A DNA stretch of 64,000 nucleotides from NCBI GenBank assembly GCA_023101725.1, contig JALJCO010003429.1, positions 806,001-870,000 of the forward strand, given 5' to 3'. Source of the DNA: Atherinomorus stipes. Its lineage: Eukaryota; Chordata; Actinopteri; Atheriniformes; Atherinidae. Within the stretch, counting starts at the first letter, position 1. Every line of letters begins with the position of its first letter. The notes under the pieces are model-generated. The model ran no database searches. It saw nothing but the letters and a program-made list of their open reading frames with translations, and was not told the DNA's origin. The position numbers and the translations under genes were made by a program. Shown in pieces: positions 10,875 through 24,360 of this stretch.

Positions 10875-12857
10875 GCTAAACTAAAATGACTATGCAGAAC
10901 ATCTGGTCACCCTATGTGATGCTGTCATACAGGCAGACAGCAGCAATCTTCATGAAGTAAATCTCTGTGATCTTCTCTTTCACTTTTTTCTAACAATAGT
11001 TGAAGTTTTCCACTCCTTCTCCAACAGCCAAGAAATGTACCGTGCCTTCCAGATTTCCTTTACATTGTTATAGGAGTGATGACATAGCAGTAAAAACTAG
11101 TTCATGTAGTTGACATTGCTGTATATGTTTATTCTCCAAAGAAAAAAACTGCATTTTTTTTTTTTTTTTTTTTTACAGTGGGGGATTGTTTTGAAATGCC
11201 AGACCTCTCTTTCTCAATAAATTGATTGGCTACACCTTGCTAGGCTATAACCTTATTTAGAGAAACTAGGTCAAGCTGCTCTTGCAGTTGGACTTTGGGA
11301 AGGCAATCTGTTAGCATGATGTACAATTCAGAAAATGAACTATGTTTATCAGACAAGACAGCATTTAGAAAACACACTTACAGGTAATGACAAGGTTGTG
11401 GTCGCCTCCCTCAGTGTTGCTGCAGAAGTTTTCTTTTTAATCCATTTGTTGGAAAACACAGACCTGACTCGTTGGCTGTCACTCAGCTCTACTCATGCAG
11501 TTGAATCAGCGAGGATTCAACGGAGCAAATGAATTATGTAGCATGCTGTAACTACATAGAATGATAAGCTGCTGTCTGATTCGACCGTTTCTGAACAGAG
11601 AGACAAAGATGACTGACCATAAACAGGGACTTTGATACTCACTCTGGACATTCACATGGCCTCATCAGTGCACAACAGATCATATTAAATCCCAAAACCC
11701 CAGAAAAGTGAAGTTTGATGTCATGGCACCTTTAAGAAAATAGTCAGATTCGCATATGGGCTAATTACATATATACAGAACTGTCACCTCCGGAATTGCA
11801 AACAGTCAACTTGATGAGTGAGATACAGATGAGTCTATACAGTATACATGCATAGGTTACCATTTCAATGACCGAACAGTGATAACATGAAAAAAACAAT
11901 ATATATATATATAAATGGAAGTGAAATTGGAATGTGAAAACTATTGACAAAAGTCAAAAGCATATAATTTTTTAAATAGACATTGTCATGCCTGCTCCCC
12001 CTCCACCTCTGCGTTCAGCTTCAACTGCCTAATGATCACCAGTTAGCACGACAGCTCCCACAATCCCTCCGTCCTTTTCTTTATGGATTCCACCTGGTCA
12101 TTGTAACTTTCGTGAGTCACACCTGTTTATCCCTTCATTTAACCTAGTGCTACCTCGGGAGTCCGTAGACATTAATACGTAGACACTCCATTGGACGCTA
12201 ATGTTCCTAATGTTCCGATAGGGCGGCCATCTTGGGTCAGACCACAGATCAGACAGCTGCTGTCAGAATGAATGGGAGACTCCTAGGATCTCATTTTAAT
12301 CATATGCAAGACACGTCAGAAATGGAATAAAATTTCACAACACACACTCAAATGGCTCTACCATTTCAATAATCAAGGCAGACTGAGGAGGGGAGGGGGG
12401 GGGGGTTGATTTGGATAATATTTATTTATTTAAACCCAAAACAATTTAAACTCAAAGAAGTAAAGTCAAACTTTATTCAATTAATTTAAACTGGATTTAG
12501 AGTTATGGAATCACTGGTCTTTTAGCCTTCGTGTAAAGTTCTGACATCAGATTTTATTTACTTTTTCTTCCCTTTTCCCTTTGTAATTCCCTTACTCTTT
12601 TTTGTATTCCTACATTCTTAACAAAGTTTCAAGTGAAATGAATGAATGATTAAGTCATAAATTCTGAATTAATAAGCGAGTATTATTGAATGAATGAATA
12701 TTAATAAATTAATTGATGACTTGATGAATTGATAATTAAGGGATTAATTACTTATGAATTAATAATAAATGTGAATTAATTACTTAATTTATTTAATTAA
12801 TTAAAGTTTCTAATTCTTTCACACAATAAAAGAATAAACAAAATATACATACAGTAC

Positions 12858-12879
12858 ACACACACACACACACACACAC

Positions 12880-12940
<61 letters not shown>
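12858..12940. repeat. CA then TA microsatellite
   Basis: A (CA)n run of about 24 bp is followed by a (TA)n run of over 50 bp, directly beside the Tc1-like remnant at 12950. Confidence 0.95.
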
Positions 12941-12949
12941 TGTATATAT

Positions 12950-13699
12950 GTGAAAAAGTTAATGTATTTCTGTAATCTAACTTAAAAGGTGCAATTTACA
13001 TATTGTTTAGACAAATAATATGTGAACCAATATATTTAAAGCTTGTGTTTGTTTGGATATTGCTGATTAGAAGTTGCAGCTTAAGAAAACCGTCTACCAG
13101 GACATTTTGGAGCACGTATTGCTTGCTTCAGCAGACCAGCTGTATGAGAGGCAGACTTCATCTTCCAGCAAGATTTGGCACCTGCCCACATTGCCAAAAG
13201 TACAAAATCTTGGTTCAACAACCATGCTTGATTGAGCGCAAACTCACCTGACCTGAACCCCATCAAAAACATATGGGGCATTGTCAAGAGAAAGGTGAAC
13301 AGAAAGAGACCAAACAATAAAGAAGAGCTCAAGGCTGTGATTGAAGCATGTTTTTTTTTCTTCCATGACACCTGAGATATGTCAGAAGCTGGTTGCATCC
13401 ATGTCACGCCGGGTAAAGGCAGTCATTCAAGCAAAAGGGGCCCCAACCAAGTACTAGTACAGATGCAAGATTTTACTTCATGAGGCCTGACTTTTTTGGA
13501 TTAAAAGTCCCATTTAAATTGATTTCATGCAATATTCTCATTTTTTGAGTTTTAGAATTTGAGGTTTATATATATTGAGGTGAAATATATTGATTTGCAT
13601 TTTATTTGTCTGTACAATATGTAAATTGCACCTTTTAAGTTAAATTATAGAAAAACATGAACTTTTTCACAATATTTAAATTTTTTGGGTAGTACCTGT

Positions 13700-13700
<1 letters not shown>
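12950..13700 (+). mobile_element. Tc1-like transposon remnant, internally deleted
   Basis: Inverted arms about 55 bp long, starting GTGAAAAAGTT at 12950 and ending AACTTTTTCAC at 13670, share TTAAAAGGTGCAATTTACAT. Between them is the C-terminal third of a Tc1-like transposase with frame breaks: a LAPAH-like metal-site region, SPDLNPIKN-like coding near 13245-13275, GIVKRKVNRKRPNN near 13280-13320 and AVIQAKGAPTKY near 13420-13455. The N-terminal half is deleted. Confidence 0.75.
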
Positions 13701-13892
<192 letters not shown>

Positions 13893-13893
13893 T

Positions 13894-15446
13894 TATGGGT
13901 GTCCCCGACTAAGATATTTCATTGTCGAACCTGATTCATCAGATCATGCCATTCGTCAACGAATAGTTTTTTCCCCTTATTGATTCATAATCTCATTTGC
14001 GTTTTTTCCTGCTCTAGAGAAAGAGCTATAACACCTCATTAAATAATTTGATTTTTCACTTGGCATAAGATAACAACAATAGGACAGATCCATCAACTTA
14101 TATTTTTCTATATCACTGATTAGGCTGTAAAAATGGGCCTTTTCCACAGCACATTTTCATAACCCTTCCAGACAGCATGGTCCACCTTATTTGTGTTTCC
14201 TCTGGGAAAACCCATCACAACCCGTTACGATTTTTCACACCTATTTCAGAGGTAGCTCTAACCATGCTGAACCTACACAAAACATGACGCAAGTGACAGC
14301 TGTCTAGTGATTGGTCAAGGGAAATTGTCGTCATACGCATCATACGTGTTTCGCCTCACCTCTTCTAAAAAATATCTGGCTCTGTTTTCAGTGACTACAA
14401 GCCACAGAGAAAACAACAACAGCGGTAACACCTCAATATCATCCAATGCCTTCATTGTTGTTTTTATTTTACTGCTGACCACCGCGTGGCACGGCAGTGA
14501 CATCATGGCAGTCTCGACTGCGCCAACTCCGCCCACTTCCAGGTAGTAGACTATCACTTCTCCTGTGTGGAAACAAAAACTGTCCTGGTTGTCTTTAGTG
14601 TGTGGTACTGGACTGTGCTGTACCATGTCCTGTGCAGCTGCAATGGAAAAGGCCTTAAACTGTCTGCTTATTTAAAGTCCTTATCTTGTTTATTTAAATA
14701 TTTAACAAAAAAGAAAATTACAAGGTATATTGGTGTGAAACAATTCATTAATTTTACTTTATCTTTCAGTTCACACTGCCGGCATAAACCTATTATTTTT
14801 ATTTGTTGTTTGCTTACAATTTAAAGTCGGGAGAGAGAATTAAAAGGGTGTAACAGTCTGTGCGCTCTGTGCTACACACGGTGCAAATGTCAGACATATA
14901 AAGAGGAATTCCAAAAGAGTAACCTTCACTGAATAAATAAAGTAATTACACAACAACAAAAAATAGGCTCATAACGAAGTACTTACGAAAAAGTAAGTAA
15001 AAGACAGTGTGCAGCAAAAAGGCGATCATGATGCGCCACTGTGACACACTGTCTCCAGGTCAAGTTTATAATGTCCCAAAATAAAACAAGATCAGAACTA
15101 AAAAGTAGGCTAAGTAAATAAATACTGCCTCAGAAAGGGCCGTGCTCTATAGCACCTGTTACCATCTGACTGTTTAGAAGTTGCGTGTCAGGAAATCACA
15201 TTGGGCAGGTGCCCTCGCTTTGTTTACCATAGAGCCGACCAAGGAGAATCTCCTGTGGATGACGTGGAGTGGAGGTAGAGGGAATGTTCAGAACGTCACA
15301 GCCATGATTAATCTACAACTTGTTGAATGGTACAGCAGTCTTCCCCTGACATCTCAACCCATTCATTGAGGAGCTGCTCCATAAGCGCGCTCAACAGCTG
15401 AAGTAGCGAGACCACAGTCCAGTTCAGGATAGATATAAAAGTGCTA
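13894..15446. mobile_element. second hAT copy, with nested insertion and lost right end
   Basis: Begins TATGGGTGTCCCCGACTAAG, closely matching the hAT end at 220, and tracks that element to about 15440 (TGGATGACGTGGAGTGGAGG and ATGATTAATCTACAACTTG blocks correspond to 735-800). An extra segment at about 14049-14815 is absent from copy 1. It has ends GGCCTTTTCCAC and GTGGAAAAGGCC-like (near 14134 and 14650), so it is probably another small transposon. The right end is lost where Tc1 sequence starts. Confidence 0.7.
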
Positions 15447-16279
15447 GATACTGTATAAAACCACAAGAAGTCCTGTTTGCAGTTTGCCAGAAACTATGTG
15501 GGGGGACGTAGCAAATACTTGGAAGAAGGTGCTCTGGTCAGATGGGACCAAAATTGAACTTTTTGGCCTGAATGCAAAATGTTTTGTGGCGGAAACCAAA
15601 CACTGCACAAACTTCCCTGGACACACCATTTCCACTGTCAAACATGGTGGTATAGCATTATGCCCTGGGGGTCCTTCTCTTCAGCAGGGACAGGGAAGTT
15701 GGTCAGAGTTGATTGGAAGTGCAATACAGGGCAATCTTGGAAGAAAACCTGTTGGACTCTGCAAAAGACTTGGGGCTGGGGCAGAGGTTCACCTGCCAGT
15801 GGGACAACGACCCCTAATATAAAGCCAGGGCTACGATGGAATGGTTTAAAACTAAACATATTCATGTGTTAGAATGGCTCAGTCAAAGTCCAGACCGAAA
15901 TCCCATCAAGAATCCGTGGCGAGATCTGAAAACTGCCATTCACAAACGCTCTCCATCTAATCTGACTGAGCTTGAGCTGTTTTGCAAAGAAAATGGGCAA
16001 AAATCTCAGTCTCTAGATCTGCAGAGCTGGCGGAGACATACAACAAAGGACTTGCAACAAAATATTGACAAAGTATTGACTCGGGGGGCTTAATACTTTT
16101 GCACACTGCACTTTTCAGTTTTTTTATATTTAAAAAAAATCATGTATAATTTTTGCTGTACTTCACAATTGTGGGAAACTTTCACATAAAATTCAAATAA
16201 AATATATTTGTTTGTGGCGTGTAATGTGATAAAATGTGGAAACATTCTAGGGGTATGAATACTTTTGCAAGCCACTGTA
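15447..16279 (+). mobile_element. Tc1-like transposon, 5'-truncated
   Basis: Ends with GGGGTATGAATACTTTTGCA and …GCCACTGTA, a typical fish Tc1 terminus. The interior is a decayed transposase, listed separately. The left part is missing and the element abuts a hAT fragment. Confidence 0.85.
15470..16093 (+). pseudogene. Tc1 transposase remnant (C-terminal part)
   Basis: Frame-shifted coding for the second half of a Tc1 transposase. About 15530-15560 reads VLWSDGTKIELFGLNAK (second catalytic Asp region). About 15870-15915 reads EWLSQSPDRNPIKNPWRDLK, where the family has SPDLNPIENLW, so the catalytic Glu position reads Lys. It ends near the stop at 16091. Not functional. Confidence 0.88.
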
Positions 16280-16333
16280 TTAGCAATGTGCATGTAGTGG
16301 GTGATGTAGAGCAGCGTAAGCAAAGCAGACTTT

Positions 16334-17152
16334 TGGTGTGTTCAGACCGACCGCGTTGTCAGCGGCAAAAACGCGCTTGACGCCCAAAGTTTGATGCTGG
16401 TTCACATAAAATAAGACGCTGGCATTCATAGACCAAAAAGCTGCTGACGCGCGGTATAAGCGTCTAGAGTGGTGGTGGATCCAGCTGTTTTCCTTGTCTG
16501 TGTGGGATGAAACTGAGCAGCTGCTTGGTTTTATTTACTCCACAAAGCCAGAGAGAAATGCTGTCTGGGGTTTTTGCGCCGTGTGGAGCTTCAGCAGGCT
16601 GTTTAGAGGTGTTCTGAGTTTAGTTAGTTTCACTGTTTACTCCAGGAACCGCACGTCGACGGTGGGCGCATTCAGCTTTCATCCTATCCACCCCAGGACC
16701 TACAGTCCCGCCTCTGGACGGCATTATAAGCTAATTAATCCGATCAGGACGGCGGGTCATCCACCCGCCGTTTGGGAACCTGGGACCGGACGCAGATCAC
16801 AGTTTATCCTCCACTGTCTCCGTGGAGTGTAGAGATTCCCCGCTGTCTCCTCTGTATTTCCCGTCCTGTCAGAAAATGTGTGTCTGCGTCACGACACTGA
16901 CACATGCTGGGTCTCTGATTAGTTGATGCCTTGCGGCAGGTGCGGCAAAAGTTCCGATTTTCGAACTCCGGTGTTGCTACGCCAGCCGCGCGGCGGGCGC
17001 GGCAAGCGCGGCGAACTCCAAAACGCTCCAAATGCGCCGCGCCCTGAATGCGCCACAAGAAGGTTTGACGCTCCTGACCTCGCTTTTACATAGACTTTGC
17101 ATGTAAACCTGATGCCCTTGCCGCGCCTGCCGCGGTCGGTCTGAACGCACCA
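16334..17152. mobile_element. PIF/Harbinger-type element, short copy (819 bp)
   Basis: Inverted ends TGGTGTGTTCAGACCGACCG and CGGTCGGTCTGAACGCACCA, flanked by TTT on both sides (16331-16333 and 17153-17155), a 3-bp duplication. The interior near 16500-16620 resembles the first part of the larger copy at 59497 but is decayed. The last 250 bp are GC-rich (many GCGGC words), unlike the surroundings. Confidence 0.75.
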
Positions 17153-17454
17153 TTTGATGGATAGAAGGAACGAGGGAGGGTGGAAGGGATAGAAAGACAG
17201 ATGTTTCTGTCAAATGATTTGTTGTGTAACAAACTTGTTGTGGCTTATATCCACCTTATTCCTGAGCTCACGAATGTGCAAACAATTATGCAATCAACTT
17301 CATGTGAGATGCCGGAAACAGCACTTAGCCATCGACTTACAGTGTAAATTGTTGTTTCTGCTAGCGGTTTATTATAGCATTTCAACAAGAGTATTCATAA
17401 CATTTCTAAGCTGTTTGCCCCAGAAAATGTCCTTGCACAGTTCGGGTAGCCTAT

Positions 17455-17520
17455 ATGTTGCGCTGTTCATGGTTGTACGAACAACCAGAGAAAGTTTAAT
17501 TTGTGGCTACAAGAGCGATA
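17455..17520 (+). pseudogene. possible zinc-finger fragment (AVHGCTNNQRK)
   Basis: The + strand reads AVHGCTNNQRKFNLWLQER, which resembles the start of THAP-like zinc fingers found in some transposon proteins. Very short and without matching downstream residues, so this is a weak call. Confidence 0.25.
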
Positions 17521-18451
17521 TGTAGAACATGAGAGAGTGGCTGAAGGGCTCCGCTTTTAAATAAAATGTGTTATAATAATAATAATAATGATAATAATAA
17601 TAATAACAATGATAATAATTATTATTATGATGATGATGATAATGCATTTAAGATTGCTCACTGCTTCACAGTCGGACGTGACAGAGCTAAGTGGCTAACG
17701 TGGCTAATAATGCTACTGTTATTTTTGGCCAGATTTTCATATCCTCCTCCCATGGCTCTGTTGCACAAGGAAGAGGGAACGTTGTCCTGTCTGAGCTGAC
17801 AGCTGATGTTCCCACACAGTTTACCTAAAAAGCTCCAAGAAAGTGGGGTAGTGCAAACATCTAGCATGTAAATAAACGCTGGTTCCAGCCGAACCAGAAG
17901 TAGGTTGCATATTTCACGCAAGGGCTCATGGGGGCTAGGAATAAGGTGGATAGGTAGTGAATAATTTTTTTCGCCGCCAAAACTCTTTTCTCAGTGTTGT
18001 TTTTGTTGTGTCATAGAAGTAAAAAAGCTGTTTAGATGTTGGAGGGGTCATTACAGTAAAAAATATTGGCAGAAAGTCACTTTTCCACTTGAAAAGTGAC
18101 TTTTTCTCAGCTTTTTGGTGAAAAGCATGCTTTTTTGCTGCAACTACCCCATGTTCTACTGCAAATTACTAAAGAACAGAAAAAGCTGGAAACAAATGTT
18201 TCTTTGTTTTTTCTGATGGAAGAACAAATTCTAAGCTTTCCTTTAACAGATTCAGTATTTACATAGGCATAGTATACAATGTTCTGTGGCTCTCCAAAAA
18301 TCAGTGAAAATGCTTTTAGATCTTGGCAATGTGGACAATAAGACAAATCTCTACACTCTAACCACAACTCCACCACAAACCTCATCAGGAGCAGTTTAGA
18401 ATCAATATTCTTCTAAGTGTCATACTAAATATGCCTAAATTTAACAAATAA

Positions 18452-18454
<3 letters not shown>

Positions 18455-18519
<65 letters not shown>

Positions 18520-18520
18520 A
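18455..18520. repeat. TA microsatellite
   Basis: About 60 bp of uninterrupted (TA)n. Confidence 0.97.
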
Positions 18521-18580
18521 GGCTCACTGGAGATGCTGATTATTTAGAAATAAAACCCAGAGAGAATTCAATGACTTTAA

Positions 18581-19116
18581 AGGTAGAGTCCGAAGTCCCT
18601 CCGGCGTTTCTGTTTGCAAACAACAGTATTCAAACTTAGCGCTCCTCCCTCTCAGGCTAATGGCTGCCTCGTTCTAGCTAGCCTATTCAACTTCAAGCTT
18701 CTTCTTCAGAGCTCAGAAGCGGATACAAGCCAAGCTATGATTAACCCTGGTTTTCCAAACTGCATTATCTGAAGCTCTTACCTTTTCTTCGGTGCATACA
18801 AGGTGTTTCCTTTCTTTTTTTTTTTTCCTTCGAGAGTTCGAGTGACTGGCGTCTGCTCCAATCATGAGCTTATTTCCACACAGCGTCATGCTCTTAGCTC
18901 TGTCATTGGCTGCCAATATAACCAGAAATCTCCACCCAGAAACGTCCCGACCAGACCAGAACAATACAAAAGAGCAAATTACAGGCATGGGGAGAGAGAG
19001 TTGCGTTCAACCGCACCACAGCACTGGAGAAGAGGCCCAAAGGCGGGGTTTGAGATGGATTTCACTTGCTCAAGTCTAGCGTTTATTTTTTACGGGGGGA
19101 ACTCCGGACTATACCT
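18581..19116. mobile_element. TTAA-target MITE, full copy (536 bp)
   Basis: Ends AGGTAGAGTCCGAAGT and the near-complement ACTCCGGACTATACCT, each directly next to TTAA (18577-18580 and 19117-19120). TTAA duplication suggests a Kolobok- or piggyBac-mobilised element. No transposase; the frames at 18803-19120 are incidental. A truncated relative is at 5136-5539. Confidence 0.78.
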
Positions 19117-19774
19117 TTAAGAGAAGTGATTTCTGCATTCCATCATTAAATCATTTTCCATGGCCAGCTCAGGAGTTGGCTGGCCTCTCGTCACAATGTC
19201 AAGCTTTTCTGGAGAAGTCGGCCTTGAAAATGTTTTAAGTATGTCTGAGATCAAGTCAGTTCCTCCTCCTCCTTCAGCTGCCATCGTGGAAGTAAAAAAT
19301 TGTAACTCTAATGTAGCGATAAGTGCAGATTGCTGAAAAACCTGTTATGCTAGACAAATTTAGCTGTAAACGTTATACGCTAACTAACCAATCACTGGAC
19401 AGAAAATGCTGACTCGTTGTGGGCGTGCTAGCTGGCCCTTTGTGGGAAATTTAAAATCTGATTGGTTAAAAGGGAAAGTCCTTTTCTAATATTGTTAAGG
19501 TTACATCGGCCAGCACTCTGAAGGCTTTGGACAGATTAGATTGAAGTGGCAACACACTGAGGCTGAAATCTGATCGGACAAAGAAATTTAGTAACCACAT
19601 GCATGTAATGGAAGGAACGCAGCCAAGAGAAATGCTAAGAAATTAAGAGAATGGGTTGTTGGGAATAAATGAACAGGCCATCAGATAAGGCTTTGCTGGC
19701 CCTGACGGCCCACAACTGATAGACTAAAGCTCTGTGTCAACCTACAGTCATTTACCTTTGGCTGTAAAAACAAT

Positions 19775-20255
19775 CACCTCAGTTTTGTTTTTGTTCAGCT
19801 GAAGAAAGTTGAGGCACATCTAGTCATTAATATCCTCAGTGCATTTACTGAGAGCCTGTACAGGGCCTGGGTCTCCTGGTGACATTTTCTGTGTGTCATC
19901 AGATGTCACCATAATCTGGACCAGTGGGAGCATGCAGATGTTAAGCGGAAGAGGCCCCAGGATAGAATCCTGGGGAACTCTACACATAGTTTTTGTCTGC
20001 TCAGATGTAAAGATACCAATTGACACAGGATGTTTTGAACCAGTTTAGAATGGGACCAGAGAGATCCACCCAGTTCTCCAGTTGTTGGAGTAATATAATG
20101 TAGTCAACTGTGTCAAATGCAGCACTGAGTTCCAGTAAAACTAACACTTACACAACCCTGACATTTTTCCACTGTCTGTATTCATACATATGTCATTTAT
20201 CACTTTGGTCAGGTCAGTGCTGCGGTTCTATATAATTCTCACAAACACTCTAGGT
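19775..20255 (-). pseudogene. L2 reverse transcriptase fragment
   Basis: Minus-strand pieces of an L2 reverse transcriptase. ELSAAFDTVDYIILLQQLEN lies near 20085-20150. VPQDSILGPLPLN is near 19960, where the family has VPQGSILGPLLFN. DDTQ is the remnant of the YADD box, and CTEDIND is near 19830. Frames are broken between blocks. It belongs to the same broad family as the LINE at 1-3077. Confidence 0.8.
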
Positions 20256-20274
20256 GCAACTTAAACACATCATC

Positions 20275-21550
20275 AGTGTTGTATCCTGGGTTCATTGGAT
20301 GTTTCGGGTCTCACAACAGACACCCTCGCCCAGGTGACCCAACCGGGGTTGATCAGGCTTGTGTCTGAGTAGCCTGTGTAGCCCACGGATCCCCCCTCGA
20401 TCCACAGCCATCTTGACGCTTTTTCTGCTGCATCAGAGATGTTTCTGATGGCTTTTCTGTTCTGCAGCCCTTTCACTCCAACGGCTTGAGTGCCCTGACA
20501 AGAGACTGGCCGACAAAGCCTCTACACCCGACCTCGATAGGGTTTAGTCGGGTCCTCCATCCCACACTCCGGCATTCGGTTGACAGCTCCTCATACTTGG
20601 CCCTCTTCCTCTCAAAGGCCTCCTCCATCTGGTCTTCCCAGGGAACAGTCAGCTCCAGCAGGACCACTTGCCTTGTTTTTTCAGAGACCAGGACTATGTC
20701 TGGGCTGAGTGTGGTCACTGTGAAGTTCTCTGGGAACTTGTGTTGTCTCCATAGGTCAACCTTCAGCTCCCAGTCCCAAGCTGTTGACAGCAGCCCCCCT
20801 GCCTGGCTCTGATGCTGTTGTGGCTTCAACCCCAGCCCTAACAAAGGTGATGGACTGCCTTGTTGGTTTTATGTGCTTGCTGTTGGAGATCCCCATAGTG
20901 ATGACCTCAGCAATGACCCGTAGCACTTGGTCATGGCGCCAGCGGTAGCGCCCGTCTCCAAGTGCCCAGGGGCAGCAGCTCAGGATGTGCTCCATTGATC
21001 TCCATGCACCCTGCTGTGACATCCCTACTGTCAGACTGCAGCAGGCTTCCTCCACCCGTGCTCGGACCTTCTCCTGGATCAGCTTCCACCTTGCCTTTCC
21101 CTGGGCCTTGCTGTAGAGAGGTCTTGGATTGCTCCCAAGACCTGCCCATCCAACTGCTACTGTTCCCAACAGCTCACTGTGTCTCAGCCTGGTTGACCGC
21201 CTTGTGCGCCTTCCACCAGTTCTTACTTCTACGCCTGCGAAGCAGACTTTGTTGTCGCTGGAGTCCCAGCACCTCTCTAGCTTGGGAAACCATAAACTCC
21301 TCCGTCAGGCTACTGAAGGGCAGTTTTAGTTCGTTGTTCCTCCCATACAAGGCAATGCTGCTGAGGCTTCGTGGTAGGCCCAGCCACTTCCAGAGGAAAG
21401 AGCTGACCTTCCTGTCAAAGCACTTGACAGTGGTCAATGGCATGTCGTAGACCAACAGTGGCCAGAGGAGTCATGGCAAGATGCCATGCTGGTAGATCCA
21501 TGCTTTATACTTACCTGGGAGCCCTGAGTTATCCACCACTGTCACTAAGA
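20275..21550 (-). pseudogene. R2-like LINE C-terminus with restriction-like endonuclease
   Basis: Successive minus-strand frames form the C-terminal half of a non-LTR element protein. About 21400-21200 reads KWLGLPRSLSSIALYGR. About 21010-20915 reads MEHILSCCPWALGDGRYRWR and then HDQVLRVIAEVI, the zinc-knuckle-plus-His block. About 20780-20600 reads FPENFTVTTLSPDIVLVSEK, then VVLLELTVPWEDQMEEAFER. It ends AAEKASRWLW near 20420. The PDIVL…LELTVPWE spacing resembles the PD-(D/E)XK nuclease of R2/CRE-type LINEs. At least three frame changes are needed (near 21170, 20840 and 20475). Confidence 0.75.
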
Positions 21551-21916
21551 CCTAAAACCTGACTGAAAGATATCATAGATTAAACATTGTTTCAAATACA
21601 TCCTCCAGTTCCATAGTTGATAGTGTGGATAAATGTGTGCAAACCTGTGGCGCTTTTTGTTGTAAACAAGGGTGATACAAAATTTTGTTATACATTGGGA
21701 GTTGGGACTGATGTGAAAGGTCCATGACTAGCCCAAGGTTGCAAACCACTTAAGGTGTTTGCCTTCTGGTGCAGGAACAACATATGCCATTATTGTCAGA
21801 TTGGCAGCCGTTGGCCCTTTTTGGATCTCAGTGCTGCTGCAGCTGAAGCCACTGAGCAATTTGTGTGTGCACACACTGCAAAACAGAGTGAACTATTTTG
21901 TAATCCATGTGCATGT

Positions 21917-22346
21917 TAGGGCTGGGCGATATATCGGATATGAAAAATATATCGATGTATTTTCAAATAAGATATGGAATTGGACCATATCGCCCATATC
22001 GAGATATGGAGTTTAATGTTTGTTTGTTTTGCTTTGTATATAAATGCTGACCTTACTAGCATTTGTTACATTTAATTCTGTGTAATGTTCCTTACTTGCA
22101 TCTGCGAGTATTATTACATACAGTATTATACAATATTTCTGTTTACATTTTATCATTCTTTGAACAGCTGAGCATTATTTCATCCAGTCTGTTTAAATTA
22201 AACTACTTGTAATGTCATATTTGGTTCTGACTGTAACAAAATATTTGCTCTCACCTTGCGATAAAAATATCGAGATATATATCGTATATCGATATTCAGC
22301 CTAAATATATCGAGATATGACTTTTGGTCCATATCGCCCAGCCCTA
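21917..22346. mobile_element. hAT MITE, 430 bp, exact 8-bp target duplication
   Basis: Ends TAGGGCTGGGCGATAT and ATATCGCCCAGCCCTA are exact complements. The flanks are both GTGCATGT (21909-21916 and 22347-22354). Inner sequence near both ends is rich in ATATCG words. The intact ends and duplication suggest a fairly recent insertion. Confidence 0.92.
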
Positions 22347-24360
22347 GTGCATGTATAGCAAAACTAGGGAGCACAGTTTATCAAACCATGTACATGGATG
22401 TCTACCAACTTTTTCTTTGTGTACTGTAGACCGGCACTTTTCAGGCTCCATTTTGTACACTAACACTTTAAGTTTTGTTTTGTTTTTTTGTACTTTATTT
22501 TGTCTGTTAGTTTATTTTAGTATAGACATTATATTTATACTGATGCAGCTGTTTGCCTCCTAACAAAAACATCCAATAATCTTGGACATGACTAAATGAT
22601 TGTATTTAGGGGGAAAATCCATTCAATCTTTAGTTGAACCTGGCTGAGATAACATTTCCAGAAGAGAGGTGCAGGCAGCAGCCACAGAAACACTGTCTCT
22701 ACACAGTTTTCATCTGATCCATCATTTTTTATGTCTGAGCATCAACGTATATGGGACAGTCTGGACCAAAATGCCAGACCGATTTTTTGTTGTTGTTGCT
22801 TTTGTTGTTGTTTTTGTTTTTGTTCCAGTCCCAGTCCACTCTATTGCACGAAACTAGGATAAGGGATAAAGCCAGGATTTATTCTGTGGAGCTAGCCTGG
22901 TCTGGAGCAGGCTAACTCCCAAGATTTATTTAATCTCATCCTCCATCACAGTCAGAAGTTACTACAAATGGAAACATATTGGTTCCTCTGTCCGCTACAC
23001 ATTATCACATTCAACTGGACCCACTGTTGGAATTTAAACATTTTTTGTCAATTGCAATAATTTGATTGCAATCATTAGAAAGTGAAGTTTCACATAGCAT
23101 ATAAAATACACATCCAATAAAGACAGAACATGTGCTTTTATTAAATTAATAGATCAAAAGCCATCAAACCACGAGCTGTCTTCAAAACTGAACAGTGTGC
23201 TACAAGATGAAAAGCACAGACACACAGGCATACAGTATAATGCAACACAAGAATGGATCAACATTTAAAGGTCTCTTAGACACCCCTCATTTCTGCATGC
23301 GGAATTAAATGCAGGACAGATCCATACACAACTAGAAAAGCACACTGTTAGCACAGACCTCCACCAAGCAGCTCATGTCCCCTCATACTGTAATTCACAC
23401 CTAAACTTTTATTGCTACGTGTCTTTTTTAAAATTTTGTTTCTGTTTATAAAGTTTAAACTGGAAAGTTCACAGTTCATCATGTACCTGGCACATTATAG
23501 AACTCATCGAGATCCTTTCTTGTAATTTTTTTTTACCAAACACTCGGGCCATTTGTATGGAATTATATGCAAAAATTCCAAGGTGTGGCCGATCTCACAA
23601 TGATAAAGAATCCTTCAAAAAATTCCAGTTTTCAGTTGGGAACTTAATACAGTGACTACCAAGTCAGGACATTTAAGACAGAGAAATTCCTTCTATCATG
23701 ACAGAATTCAAAACGTAATGGTTGATATGGAGGAGAGTTACGAGCGATGTGCACCGGCCAGTGCCTTTCCTTTGGCTCTCTATTCAACTGCCCAGTCGAC
23801 GGACGAGGTGGGGGGATCCATCGAGACAGATTTAAATCACCTACACACACAAAAAAGAAAAATCTCTATCATACAGTACATACTTATACTCACAAATATC
23901 TATCTGTCCATCCATCCACATGCGCCCCTCTCTAAAACTTAGGGATATACTGTATGGCTTATAGCAGTGGTGGCTCAGGGATATGTCGGGGGGGGGGGGC
24001 AGCCAAGGTAAAAAAAGTATCGTTTTTGCACTTCTAACAAAAATTGGCATATTTTTTAAAGCACTAATGAACAAACGATGATGACTCAACAAAATGGGGG
24101 GGCTGAGCTGACATCATAATTGCCAATGAAAAGGGGGCCCTGCAGAGAAAGTTCAGGAGCCTCTGGCTTATAGTATGATGTCAGAATGGGCTCCTTTCAA
24201 TGAGATGAGATGAAGACATTACCACATCATAATTTTACTCAAATGTCAAACAATTCATGATATAATATCAGTGAAGTAAGATCTTTTTTCATTTCCCTTA
24301 AATTGTAACCAAAAGTTGAATACCTAACTTTTTGTGAGTAGTAATATATATATATATATA

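Noticed and set aside
15484..15872. Frames of 97-112 codons considered as a host gene
   Set aside because: They are frame-shifted pieces of a Tc1 transposase.
20486..21450. Plus-strand frames of 108 and 162 codons
   Set aside because: They are antisense to the R2-like LINE remnant and have no family pattern of their own.
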